Positions 22,822 to 33,428 of a DNA stretch of 64,000 nucleotides are shown here, piece by piece (within the stretch, counting starts at the first letter, position 1; every line of letters begins with the position of its first letter). The DNA is from Symsagittifera roscoffensis. Lineage: Eukaryota; Xenacoelomorpha; Acoela; Convolutidae. Position numbers and translations under genes: made by a program. Below the pieces are notes generated by a model that was not told the origin of the DNA, searched no databases, and saw only the letters and a program-made list of their open reading frames with translations. Location of the stretch: assembly GCF_963678635.1 (NCBI RefSeq), contig NC_087064.1:39399055-39463054 (forward strand). The letters are read 5' to 3'.

Positions 22822-25438
22822 GGCCGATATAGGTTGCTGTAATTTTGTAGAACACGAGATTGAGATAGAAGAGGGCTCGGTACCTCATAGGGAAGGGGCG
22901 AGAAGAATGACCCCTCACAAGTCAGAAGCGTGCAGGAAGGAAATCGAGATGTTAATGGAGTATGACATGATCGAGCCGTCGAAGTCCCCGTGGGCTTGTG
23001 GCGTGGTCATGGCGAAAAAGAAGGGGGGCAAATCAGGTTTTGTTGTGATTTCCGTTATCTGAACGCAGTGACTATAAAGGACGCATACCCGATTCCCCGC
23101 ATCGATGAGAGCCTATCCAAGCTGGGAGACGCGAAGTTCTTTACGACGTTAGATTTGGGCTCTGCGTTCTGGCAAGTGCCACTCCGAAAGCAAGATCGTG
23201 AAAAAACAGGCTTCGCGTGCGACCTGGGATTGTTCCAGTGGAAGAGGATGCCCAGGCACTCACGAGCGTCACTAAGATAAACGGGAATCTCATCATTTGT
23301 TATGTCGATGATGTCGTGATTGCAACACCAACCTTAGAAGACCACATAGAGAGGTTGGATGAGGTGTTTTCTTGCATGAAGCAGGCGGGTCTGAAATGTA
23401 AACGCTCTAAGTGTGAAATCCTCAGAGATTCCATAAAGTATCTGGGCCGCCTGGTGGATAAACATGGAGTGAGACCAGATACTGAAGCGGTTGAAGCAGT
23501 GTTGACCTGGAAGGCACCTAAAACAGATACACAGCTGATGAGTTTTTTGGGATTTGCTAATTATTATCGAGAGTTCATCAAGGGGTATGCTCACAAAATA
23601 TACCCCATGCAGCGGTTGATGAGAAACAAGGGCAAAAGTTCACTTGGACTGATGAGGCACAAGTTTCATTTGAGAACATCAAATGTGAACTTTGCGAGGC
23701 ACCGGTCCTCGGCATGCCAACAGAAAAGGGGATGTTCGTGCTTGACACGGATGCATCAGTGGTTGCGATATCGGGCATACTGCACCAGGAGCAGGAGTGG
23801 AACGGGAGAACGGTTCTTCGTCCGATAGCCTACGGGAGTAAAGTCCTGAGTGATACTGAGATGAAGTACGGCGCACCAAAAGCGGAGATGTTCGCGGTGA
23901 TCACTTTCGTGGAAAAATACAGGGCCTACTTGGGGAGTGCTCCCTTCAAGTTACCTGTGGATAATCGTGCCCTTGCCTGGCTGAAAACCTATTCGATGGA
24001 CCAAAGTTATATTGGTCGTTGGATAGTGCGCCTGGATGGATACCACAGGATCATAGAGCACCGTACCCGTGACAAGCACCAGAACGCAGATAGCCTCAGT
24101 AAAATGACAGAATTCTATGAGCGCCTCGAGGAGAAGCAGGCTAACCAATCGGAAATCAAAGACGGGTTTTCATTTCTGGACAAGGAAACCTACGACAAAC
24201 TGCCACTTACTAGGTGGTTAGACAAGTCAGGGCATCCTATAACCGGACACCCTGACCTTCCAGTGGACACGGCCGCGGAGATAAAGGTTTTAGCCAGAGG
24301 CGAGCCCGTTCCGTTGGATCTGCTAGTCCGATCCAATTTGGTACAGCAAGAACTTACCAGGCTGGGTATAAACAGCATGGCCCTATTGAACAGGACGGTG
24401 AACGTGGCGCCGGACGTCATGGGGAAGCTCCGTGACTTGTTGGACAGGGAAGTGGATAGGCATGATCGTGAGTGGATGGAGACCATGCAGCGGTTGACTG
24501 TCACTGAGAGAAGAGAGAAGAGGCCAGTGTCCATTCGCAGCCGAGGTGTTGAACGGGATTGCAGGTCGATAGTCAACCAGCTGGTGAGCTCGATGCCGAA
24601 GGAGGTCTTGTTGAGAACTTCGTTCACTGAACATGGGACACTGAATCAGACCCAAGCCACTGAGGAAGTCAGGATCAAGTCCAGATCTAGCTTCGCGAGG
24701 AAAGTGCATTTCACGGATGCAAGAGAAGAATACGAGCCGAGCCCAGATTGTTCGTCCGGGGACGAGACAATGTCCGGGGAGTCTGATACCTTCGAGCCCG
24801 TCAAGGACGACTTGTCTGAGGAGTCAGACACCTTTGGGCCCGTGCATGACGACTTGTCCGGGGAGAGGTTGACGAGACCACCTAGGGGCAGAATTTTGTC
24901 CGGGGAGTCGGATTCAAAGCAACCAATGGACAGAATTTTGTCCGGGGAGTCGAGAAACATCTCAGACAACTTGGAATATGATGTTGGGGAATCAGTCGGC
25001 TCAAGTTTTGACTCGAGGCCCCAGTCCTGGGACAACACATCTGAAACAACTTTCAATTCCGATATGACGGAGATCACAATCCACTCCTTGTTGGTAGACT
25101 GGAAGCAGCGCGGGCTGGACCGAGAAACGCATCAGGATCCAGACAGGGACAGGTACACCTCAGATGAAGAGGGCACTGTGGTAGATAATGCCACAGATGA
25201 GCTCGAGCTGATAGCAGTTTCGAAACGCCCAACCAGATTACTGCCACATGGTACGGTCGTCCGTACCAATCTGGAGCCATCTGTGCAGGAGGCGACGCCT
25301 TTGAAAAAGATATGGTGTGTCAAGTTGATGGACGATGCTCATGCTCCGGAAATAATGAGTGGGCAAATGAACGTGGTAAAGACGTATTTGAAAGCCAGGT
25401 ACAGGCTGTCGGATCTCCGTAGGGGCTCAACGAAATGA
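22822..25438 (+). pseudogene. Reverse transcriptase and RNase H, broken
   Basis: RT pieces: MIEPSKSPWACGVVMAKKK (near 22970-23025); DFRYLNAVTIKDAYPIPRID (23050-23109); palm motif A TTLDLGSAFWQVPL (about 23140-23181). Motif B is deleted: the frame jumps from QWKRMP directly to QALTSVTK, with a frameshift. Motif C ICYVDDVVIATP is intact at about 23295-23330. After another frameshift near 23620 comes RNase H (23714-24110), with FVLDTDAS, an AEMFAVI glutamate, VDNRAL and NADSLSKM, so its four acidic positions are present. The remaining ~440 codons are a charged linker with Ser-Gly-Glu-Ser repeats (24750-24960). The loss of motif B should abolish polymerase activity. Confidence 0.85.
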
Positions 25439-25442
25439 TAGA

Positions 25443-27161
25443 ATGACGAGCAGTCTGAAGAGATGGATCGAAAATGGAGCACCTGACAAGGGAGACTTGG
25501 AAGAAGACAGCTACAAGATCTTGAAGCAATTCTACCTGAAGAGAAAAGATTTGTTGTACCTGAACAAGGACGGAATCGTAGCTTGTAAACGTAAAGAGGA
25601 GGACAAGGTCCTTTATAAAGACAATTCGATAGTCTTACCACAGTTGTAACAGACCGAATTGCTCTTCGCTCACATGATCAGATGGGCCATCAAGGCGTGG
25701 ACAAAGTGTACAACAGGATACAGAAACGATTCGAATGGCCGGGATTGAAGAAGGCTTGTGAGAATTGGATCGCCGCATGCCTGTCATGTCAGCAGGCGAA
25801 GGATCCCAGGACACAAAGGTTCCCCCTACAGTCAATAGAGTCGTCGGGATTCAACGAAGTGGTGCAAACTGATCATCAGAAAATCTGCATGACAGCAACG
25901 GGCTATAATCAGGTGCTGGTAATGATCGACCATTTTACGAAGTATGCGGAGGCAGCACCCTGCATGACAGCATCGGCGGAAGAAACATGCGATCATTTGA
26001 TAAATGTGTGGATAGCGAGGCATGGCTGCCCCATCACATTCCAATCGGACAATGGCAAAGCATTCGTGGTTGATCTCACGAAGGAGTTAATGAAAAGGTC
26101 GCAGGTAGCGCAGGCCCACTCGACCACTTATCACCCGCAAACGAATGGCCTAGTCGAGAGGCAAAATCGCACACTGGTATCCATGCTGAGAGTCTATTGC
26201 TCGCGCTACATGGATGACTGGGACAAGCACTTGCCGCAAGTGATGGGTGGTTACAACAGCACGGAGCATTCCACCACGGGAATAAGTCCGCACATGATGC
26301 TAACGGGTCTCGAAAAAGCGCTTCCGTTGACGTTTTTCTACCCTGAATATGAGGGAAAGAGAACAGCTCCGCAAACGTACGTGCGGGATGTTATTAGAAG
26401 ACAGCAGGACCTCAATGACTTATGCAGGAGGAACACGCAACAGGCGCAAATTAGACAAAAAAGGAGGTTTGATAAAAGCCTACTCAGTTGGCGACTACGT
26501 CTGGGTGTTCCAGGAAGTGGTTCCACTAAAAGAAAACAAGAAATTATTAAAGAAATGGCGTGGTCCATTTCAGATAACAGAGGTGCACCAAGGAGGTCGC
26601 ATTTATCGATTGAGCACTGGAAGAGCAGCTCATTACGAAAATATCAAACCACACAATGCCTCGTCAGAGGACTGGTGCATCCCAGCGGACATGCAAGAGG
26701 GAGACTATTTGATAGTGGATCCTGCTTGTGAGGTGAGTGAAAGGGGTACTCGCGACAAAAACGACGGGAATGGGGTGGTGGACGATTGCGACCTACCACT
26801 GGATCTGGAGTTGACCGAGCGAGTAGAGGCGGACGATGAAACTCTACCTTATGCCGAGGAAGACTGGTACTACCCGGAACAAATCGAAATTGACAAAGGA
26901 ATACAGCCTGACTTTCCTCTCACCATGGAAACACGCCAGAGCAAGAGAGGAAAAAACAAGAAGAAATACAATCCGTACGGCGAGGATTTCGTCGTAGACA
27001 GGATAGTTGTAAGTGATATGATGGACTCGCTGGTAGGACTGGACGAAGTGGCGGTGCTAGAAGAAATCGACTTGGTGAATGACATGGACCAGGATTGGAT
27101 CGACGATCGATCAGAACCGGAAGTGGAGTTCGAACCAGAAGCGGAACAGACTCAATTGTAA
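25443..27161 (+). pseudogene. Integrase with GPY/F module, broken
   Basis: The HHCC zinc region is split by a frameshift and stop around 25647-25682 (first His near 25671; MGHQG at 25682; CLSCQQAK near 25780). The catalytic core has TDHQ near 25868, QSDNGKAF near 26043 and GLVERQN near 26150, giving a D-X35-E spacing between the last two acidic residues. A frameshift near 26460 leads into the C-terminal GPY/F-type module KKWRGPFQITEV (about 26553-26588) and then an acidic tail. The integrase joins cDNA ends to host DNA; the GPY/F module is typical of Ty3/gypsy elements. The stop at 27159 is in frame with downstream coding, so pol originally continued. Confidence 0.85.
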
Positions 27162-27173
27162 GAACTAACGAAC

Positions 27174-28005
27174 TTGCGGGTGCTCAAATGGCTCCATGAT
27201 CTGCCGACAGATCCAAAAGAGACGATCCTGACGATTCAGGACGTCGATAAAGACGGCATCAAATACGTCAGTCATGACAATATCGAGTCCAACTGGGTCG
27301 CCCCAGATGGTCCTCTACGTGTTCCACAATCCAACCTCGATCTCCTAGACTTTGGGCGATCGACGGGGACGTCGATGGATATTTTTGTCCGGGGAGTGGG
27401 GGTAGGACTCACCCACACCGAAAATCTGATAATAAAACAGTTGAAATCGGCAAGAGAAACCGGAGAACTAGAGACAGAGGGCGAGAATGCTAAAAAAACC
27501 ACCTTTTGGACGAATTTTTGAATCGTATTTTGACCTACCGAACCATTATTCAAACAATATCGTCATAACGGACAGCGATTTCATACTCACGGAACGCACG
27601 AGCGCTATAGCGATAACCGCGGACGTAAATTTCAAAACAGCACTAGCGGCTGATTTCAAAAGAGAGTATAAGAAAATCGAATTTTTATGGAAACAGAGGC
27701 CTGGTGTGGGAGGGATGATAGCACTGCCCCCTGTTGCATCACAGATACCAGGGAAATATTTGTGTTTACTGGTTACCAAGGCCACTGATAGGCAACACGT
27801 AGATCCAGAGAGCTTGGTATTGACCGTGACTCGACTTAGGGGTTTTTTGGTTGAGAAAGGAGTGACCTCTCTCTCGTTACCAGTATATGATCCTAATAGG
27901 GGAAAGCTACATCCGAGAGAGTTGTACGCACTTGAACATGTGATATTTTCAGAAACTGACAAAGAGGTTTACTTACATAAAATATACTTTCTGAGCATAT
28001 GCTAG
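27174..28005 (+). pseudogene. Macro-domain-like C-terminal segment of pol
   Basis: It lies in the same frame as the integrase tail after one TAA (27159). It shifts frame at a run of seven A (27492-27498) into 27487-28005. The second part aligns by eye with the OARD1/ALC1-like macro domain layout: a block ending ALAADFKREY (cf. GIAVLFKKKF), LLVTKATDRQHVDPESL (cf. LITKKRASHKPTYENL), and KGVTSLSLPV (cf. NGVTDLSMPR). The glycine-rich loop is replaced by NFKTALA, and the GCGLDRL loop by DPNRGKL. ADP-ribose hydrolysis is therefore doubtful; ligand binding is possible. The call is inference from pattern, not a search. Confidence 0.55.
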
Positions 28006-28473
28006 GAATTGCATTCGGCGATAAGTGGTTTTTATTAAGTTCACTTGATAAGAATTAGTGTCAAGTTTTAGATTAGGATTAGGTTTTAGGTACAATATTA
28101 GGGATTATAATTTTATATGATAGTGTAGATGTGTGATGTTTATGTGTTATGTTATTGTTATGATATATTTTATGTTCTGTGTCAAAAAAGACCTAGAATA
28201 CTCCAAGTAATCAAGGTGACAGCGCTCATTTGTGCTACCTTGACAAAGATACAGGTGGACGATCCACCTTGGTGCTAAATTTTTAAAATCAGAATTGAGA
28301 AGAGAATTTCAATGAAGATTTTTAAAGAGTTGAATGATGTTTTATCCAAAAATGATGGTTTTAAGTCGCGACTTGTTTTTTAGATCTTGATTGATCAGAA
28401 ATTGTTTATTGAATTCATTGAATCAAACGAACCAGAAGAAACTACACGACAACAAGAATCAACACGATAAGAA
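28006..28473. other. AT-rich spacer between pol and the accessory ORF block
   Basis: No gene. A 28200-28260 segment reads GGTGACAGCGC...TACCTTGACAAAG...CCACCTTGG with short inverted similarity. The drop in G+C, between two G+C-richer coding blocks, suggests a non-coding regulatory spacer such as an internal promoter or splice acceptor for the second block. This is not demonstrated. Confidence 0.4.
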
Positions 28474-29643
28474 ATGGGTGACACGAATGAACTAATGGAA
28501 TTCCTCTCAGCGAGTCTAGGAGCGACTCTAGACGAGATCTATCAGCGGCTAATCGATTGTGACTTTACACGAGAAGACCCGGGGCTGGCGATGTTTGTGG
28601 TCGCGCTCCTCAATGCGTTAGGACGAGAGGGTCGAGGGAATCGCCCTACAGAAGTCGTGTTGATGTTGGCCTTCGGTGAGTCCGGGACCGCCGAGAGAGG
28701 TCGAAACCGACTGATGAGATGGCGGCGTGGAGAATTGTCTGGCCACGACCTGGCTCGTGAGCCAGGACTAAGTGAACAGAGGGACCACCGGCTAGGTGAG
28801 ATGCCCTTGCCGGTCCATTCTGCGCAGCCGCTCAACGGAGCGAAAAGACAACGCGATGGGCCAGGCCCGTCACATTCGGTCGACTCTCCAACAGCTGCTC
28901 CTCCTCCGAAGAGAGTGAGGGTGAGCGAAATAGAAATCCAGACGTCGGAGACGATTGAGACGTTGGAGAAGAAAGAGAGAGATCAGAGCGAGCTGTGTGC
29001 CAAACTCCAGGAGTATAGGGCGATAGCTCGAGAAAGAGACGAATGGAAAAAGAAGTACGAAGATCTGCAGGTGGCCTACAAGGAGGATGAAATAAAGCAC
29101 CTGAAGGAGCTGTATATGGCAAAGGTGAGCCAAGTGTCACAGGAAGTTCTGGAGACTATGAAGTCCTCGGACAGATCCAGGGACACACGCCCCAAGACAG
29201 GAGTACAGGAGCTGTGTACATCGAGAGGGCCCGAGGCTCCTCAGCAGACACAACAATCTGCTACCAGTCAGAGGAACACGATACCAGACCCTTCTGACAC
29301 CTATCTCGCTCCCCAGTTCCAAGAATCATTCAATCAAGTGGCCAGAGCAACAATGGATGAGATTAACAGAACCACTGGGCGGACATTGGGTAGGATCGTT
29401 CCTTCCCAACGTCGTGATCATTCATCCAATAGTTCGGAGCGAGCACCCCGCATGGTAGCGTCCTCGGGGACTGCGCATGTCGGAACCTTTCAAAAGTCCC
29501 GCGTGGTAGACATTAGGAAGAATCTGATGGCACGTCACCAGTTTACGCAAGTGGCCGCGGAGCACCCTCGAGCCTGCCTGAATGACATGAGCTGGAACCC
29601 CGCTACGAGCGACCAGGTAATTCCCCCAGGAGTCGCCACTTGA
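28474..29643 (+). CDS. Accessory ORF A: coiled-coil protein of unknown function
   Basis: An uninterrupted 389-codon frame from ATG 28474. Residues 1-100 are helical with Leu/Ala-rich segments and a basic patch (RGRNRLMRWRRGE). Residues 110-145 are Pro/Ser-rich with KRVRV, a possible nuclear signal. Residues about 150-235 form a Lys/Glu coiled coil, and the rest is polar and low-complexity. It could be a nucleic-acid-binding ORF1-like protein, but no named domain is recognised. It ends at TGA 29641, inside the overlapping SGNH frame; a frame change would fuse it to that hydrolase. Confidence 0.6.
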   Translation: MGDTNELMEFLSASLGATLDEIYQRLIDCDFTREDPGLAMFVVALLNALGREGRGNRPTEVVLMLAFGESGTAERGRNRLMRWRRGELSGHDLAREPGLSEQRDHRLGEMPLPVHSAQPLNGAKRQRDGPGPSHSVDSPTAAPPPKRVRVSEIEIQTSETIETLEKKERDQSELCAKLQEYRAIARERDEWKKKYEDLQVAYKEDEIKHLKELYMAKVSQVSQEVLETMKSSDRSRDTRPKTGVQELCTSRGPEAPQQTQQSATSQRNTIPDPSDTYLAPQFQESFNQVARATMDEINRTTGRTLGRIVPSQRRDHSSNSSERAPRMVASSGTAHVGTFQKSRVVDIRKNLMARHQFTQVAAEHPRACLNDMSWNPATSDQVIPPGVAT

Positions 29644-30527
29644 TCATAGGAGACAGTTTGGTGAGGGATCTGAATGAGATCTTCGTCTATGGTCAGACTA
29701 CCACTCTGTCCTTTGGAGGAGCCTCAGTGGCTCAGGTCATCAAGATGATGGAATTCCAGAGCGAAGATCACCTGGATACGCTGGTAATATTGCTGGGAAC
29801 CAACGACGTCTCGAGAACCCCAGTGACTCCGGAGAGCAGGTGGGAGCCTCTATTGGTATGCCTCCTGAACGAACTAAAGGAGAAGTATAGGCCCAGACTT
29901 GTGGTGCTGTGCATGATACCACAGAACCCGATGGTGGGCACCACAGTGGCAGATTTTATGAATGGCAACGTGGCACGGTGGAACGAAATGATCCGCAGTC
30001 TGGTGAGAAACAACCCTGGCAAGCTGCGACTTCTGGATCTCGAGAACATGTTGCGCATGATTGATCACAGCGCGCTTACCAGAGATGGAATACATTTCAA
30101 CACCCAATAAGGGAGACACTGGATCAATGACGTATTTCAGACGCAGTTGAGGGAAGTGGAGCAGGAGTCGAGGGCAACCAGTTCTCTGGCTTGGACCAGA
30201 TCGACCGGAGGAAATAGGATAAGGGCAAGCGTGTCCGAATCCCTCGTCAACCGCCTAGGGCCCTTGGCAATGGAGACGGCTACAGCTGCACCCATCGCTC
30301 CGAGCTCAAACGTAAGAGAGAGGCTAGGGACTGCTCCTCCTCACAGAACACAACCGCTTGAAAGCCGACTCGGGAGATCAGTTGATCAGAACATGAATAA
30401 CTCCCAGACCGTGTCTAGGAGGAACGACCCGCCCGCTACGACAAACCCTGCTTCAGCAGCAGGACCGTCTACGAGCGCCATGCCAGCGGAGGGAGTTGAA
30501 CCAGGCAGCGTGCTGCTTTGGAACTGA
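29622..30527 (+). pseudogene. SGNH/GDSL-type hydrolase domain, one in-frame stop
   Basis: Catalytic blocks: block I IIGDSLVRDL with the nucleophile Ser codon at 29655; block III LLGTNDVS with Asn at 29802; block V RDGIHFN with Asp at 30084 and His at 30093. All triad and oxyanion residues expected for SGNH esterases are present. A TAA at 30108 interrupts the frame, which continues open (GRHWINDVFQTQL...) to 30527 with a low-complexity tail. There is no ATG close to block I. It is probably expressed as a fusion with the overlapping ORF A, or the frame was broken by an indel. SGNH esterase domains are known from ORF1 of CR1-type LINEs; in a gypsy-type element this is unusual. Confidence 0.75.
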
Positions 30528-30563
30528 CCAGACCTTAGTCATTTGGGACAGTACAAGACGGAC

Positions 30564-33425
30564 ATGTCAACGAAGTTGAACCTGAATACATTGACGTGTC
30601 GGGAGGACGCAATGAGAATGATCGGCGGGGAAAGTCCCACAGTGTCGCGACTATATCGGATACCGGGCGTGGATTGCCTGCTAGCAGAGCAGGAGCAGTT
30701 CAGCTCCACGACTACGCTCCGGCAAGCAGACCTGAATGGATTGCCTCAGGACAATACCTTTGGACCTTTGAATACCCGGTCTCTTACGGACGTCCGCCAG
30801 AGAGCCAGGGAACTGACGCCACCTGCTCGCAAGGGCAAGTTTCAGACAGATAACAAGCCTAATAACAAGCATCACAAGATGTACAGGCAGTTTGCTAAAC
30901 TACCTGGTCAGACGCCTGGCGAATATTCAAGAGACTACCCCCGAACGACCACGGTGGATGGAGATGACAGGAGATACGGGGAACTGAAGGCCCCAGTCGG
31001 TGACGGGCTGTTTGCCGCTTATGATCCCTTGGATATGAAAGCTGTCAAGTACCTGATTGTGGCCAGTTCGGATTATCTCTACACGCCCCGTTCTCTCTTT
31101 TGGCCCGACGTGATTTTCTTGACGGCGCCTAAATTGGACTGGGGACAGTCAATAGGCATGATGGTAAGTGTGCGAAGGGTGGTCAGCATGGAGCCGCAGG
31201 TGATAGTGGTTGCAGGCTCGAATGATCATCTGCAAAGCAGGGGTTTGTTGTACCGTCTGACGGATGGGTCGATCCCGAGCAATGAGGTCATAGGGGAGGC
31301 GATAATGACATTGCTCTCGGCTGAGGTAGAAACAGCAGCAAAGCAACGTTTCACCCAAAATGTAGTGAAGGTGGTCTTTTTGTTGTCACCAGGGTACGCT
31401 GCATTGCCAGAACTCCTTCAGTTTGTATACACGATGGTCACAGCGATAGCAGAGGGACGGTTCAACGTGATAATTCCTGCCCCGAACAGAGCGGTACGCC
31501 CCAACAATTATTACCCATCCCGATCTGAGCTTCCTGCCGTTTGGGCTGACATTTGCAATGCCATTCACGGACTCAAAGATTGTAGCACAACTCGGTTGGT
31601 GTTAGATGAGGTTCTGGGGTTGGAGCTGTCCAACTTCGCCAGATTGCTGAAGTTAAGACCAGGGGTAGATGACGATCATCTGTTAGTACAACAGGTGGCT
31701 GACGATCTCTGGTTCAGACAGATGGATCACGCAGAGAATGAGCAGGGAAGGACAGTCAGGAAAAACATGACATCAGCGGAAGAAGATCTCATGGCAATGG
31801 CTTTGCGCACGAAGCCGCACAACAACTTATGGTTGTACTTGTCACCAAGACTGTGCACCTTGGGAGAGGACGCGTTCGAGCATGCGCCGGCAGTGATCAA
31901 AGAGATACACGTGTATCTGAAGAACTTGTTTGATGCCCGGGAGTTAGCTGGGGGTATGATGTTGAAATTGATGCAGGATGTAAACACGATGTCGTTGGAC
32001 AAGTTCCAAGCTGACGTACTGGCCACGAGGGCACAATATGAACGATCAGATGCCATCTTGGGTGGAATGGGAGTGGGATGGACGCCATCCTTCCTGTCGA
32101 CGTGCTATCCGAGGGCATCTCGGAACCTGATCGCGAGCTTCGTCAAGGATATCAGGAAGCTGTCGATTGGCCTGATATTAGCCCTGTACGTGACATTTGG
32201 TCATGAGAATTTTGTGAAGGGGCCGGCGAACCTCTTCACCCAAGCGTTGGCAGATTTGAGATTGGATGGACTCCTGACTCTGATTGCCATGACCTACGGT
32301 CGGTTGGGTGATTTGCTTGTGCTGTTGCGTTACCCCGAACAACTCCAGGGAACAAGTCGTGAGTTCAAAGCGCAGTTGGAAACTGCCTCGCTCAGGAAAA
32401 TGAAAGACTGGAGGTCTCTCCTGCTCCAATATCTCTTGCAGCAGAACAGAAGTGTCACGGGAGAAGATAAGGTGGCGAGGGATGCGGGTGAATGTAAGCA
32501 GTATTATGGCATGCCCTTGCTGACAGATTTGGCTGTCATGATGCGGATCGATCCATTGGCTCTGATTCACGGACTGCGGGAATTCGTCACGGTGGTGTAT
32601 GGACCGATGATGTCTTTCGTGTTCCCGGATGTGCAAGTCAAGGCATACAGGAATTCTGTGTTGTATGTCAACCTGGTCTCAGTCGTGGATTGTTCCGTGC
32701 TGAATTGGGTAGAGCAGAGGGAGCTGAGAGGGCTGGCCAGCGACGATAGGCTCTTCGGAAGAATAGCGGAGCCAGGTTGGGTGTTGATGGATTTCAACAA
32801 CAACTTCAAGTGCCGAATGGGCCGCGAAGACCTTTCCCACATCCAGTTTAACCCGAAGCTTTGGAATCTGAGACCAGTAGTGAAAGATTCAGGAGCGGCA
32901 ATGAAAGTCCCACTCTTGCCAGAAGCCTACGCACACGCGAAAGAGAACCAGCAAGCGTGGCTTTCCGGGTCCAGGCCGCTGCCGGGCCAATGCCCTCGAT
33001 ACCCACCGATAAGGAGGATGTTGTTGGGAGTCACATCTCCCGTCATTGCCCCTTGCATCGGAGCAGCTCGTGATGCAGAGAAGAGAATGCTGAAGTGGAG
33101 TGAAGGGATGGAGCCGTGCTTCATCAATTGGAACGTTGCAGCCGTGCACACGTTTGACTTCACATTTCCGGATGCTTGGAGCAGGAAAAAGATCAAAGCA
33201 CCACATTCCAGGAGACCAGAGGTCTCGGCTGAAATGTGGAACGAGGTGTATGCTCCCACAGATGACTTATCAAGACTGAAGTGGTCAGGAGAAGTGAAAG
33301 TAGTGATGCTGGAAGTGGCAAAGGAGTGCAGAGGAGGCTCATACATAACGATAGAGGACCTGGCACCACATGGCGAGGAGTCCGTAGAATTCCTGGTGAA
33401 CGATGAATTGTTTTATCACGCATGA
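30564..33425 (+). CDS. Accessory ORF B: intact ~953-residue protein of unknown function
   Basis: The longest open frame in the window, ATG 30564 to TGA 33423, with no stop or shift. The N-terminal ~130 residues are polar. Residues about 160-320 have alternating hydrophobic strands with YLIVASSDYLY, VIVVAGSNDHL and VVFLLSPGYAALPE. The order and spacing resemble a degenerate SGNH fold: SSD in place of GDS, and GSND for block III. The remaining ~600 residues are mainly helical, with VRKNMTSAEEDLMAMAL and a long Leu-rich stretch, and are not recognised. No transmembrane segment or signal peptide is evident. ORF C follows after 3 nt. Its intactness in an otherwise broken element is notable. Confidence 0.65.
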   Translation: MSTKLNLNTLTCREDAMRMIGGESPTVSRLYRIPGVDCLLAEQEQFSSTTTLRQADLNGLPQDNTFGPLNTRSLTDVRQRARELTPPARKGKFQTDNKPNNKHHKMYRQFAKLPGQTPGEYSRDYPRTTTVDGDDRRYGELKAPVGDGLFAAYDPLDMKAVKYLIVASSDYLYTPRSLFWPDVIFLTAPKLDWGQSIGMMVSVRRVVSMEPQVIVVAGSNDHLQSRGLLYRLTDGSIPSNEVIGEAIMTLLSAEVETAAKQRFTQNVVKVVFLLSPGYAALPELLQFVYTMVTAIAEGRFNVIIPAPNRAVRPNNYYPSRSELPAVWADICNAIHGLKDCSTTRLVLDEVLGLELSNFARLLKLRPGVDDDHLLVQQVADDLWFRQMDHAENEQGRTVRKNMTSAEEDLMAMALRTKPHNNLWLYLSPRLCTLGEDAFEHAPAVIKEIHVYLKNLFDARELAGGMMLKLMQDVNTMSLDKFQADVLATRAQYERSDAILGGMGVGWTPSFLSTCYPRASRNLIASFVKDIRKLSIGLILALYVTFGHENFVKGPANLFTQALADLRLDGLLTLIAMTYGRLGDLLVLLRYPEQLQGTSREFKAQLETASLRKMKDWRSLLLQYLLQQNRSVTGEDKVARDAGECKQYYGMPLLTDLAVMMRIDPLALIHGLREFVTVVYGPMMSFVFPDVQVKAYRNSVLYVNLVSVVDCSVLNWVEQRELRGLASDDRLFGRIAEPGWVLMDFNNNFKCRMGREDLSHIQFNPKLWNLRPVVKDSGAAMKVPLLPEAYAHAKENQQAWLSGSRPLPGQCPRYPPIRRMLLGVTSPVIAPCIGAARDAEKRMLKWSEGMEPCFINWNVAAVHTFDFTFPDAWSRKKIKAPHSRRPEVSAEMWNEVYAPTDDLSRLKWSGEVKVVMLEVAKECRGGSYITIEDLAPHGEESVEFLVNDELFYHA

Positions 33426-33428
33426 GAC

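Noticed and set aside
28006-28473. Internal LTR dividing the giant element into two separate elements
   Set aside because: No direct repeat of this spacer was found at either end, and no TG...CA termini with target duplication are visible around it.
32178-32636. Minus-strand frames inside ORF B (also 32927-33346, 31727-32056)
   Set aside because: Shadows of a long conserved-looking sense frame; no motifs.
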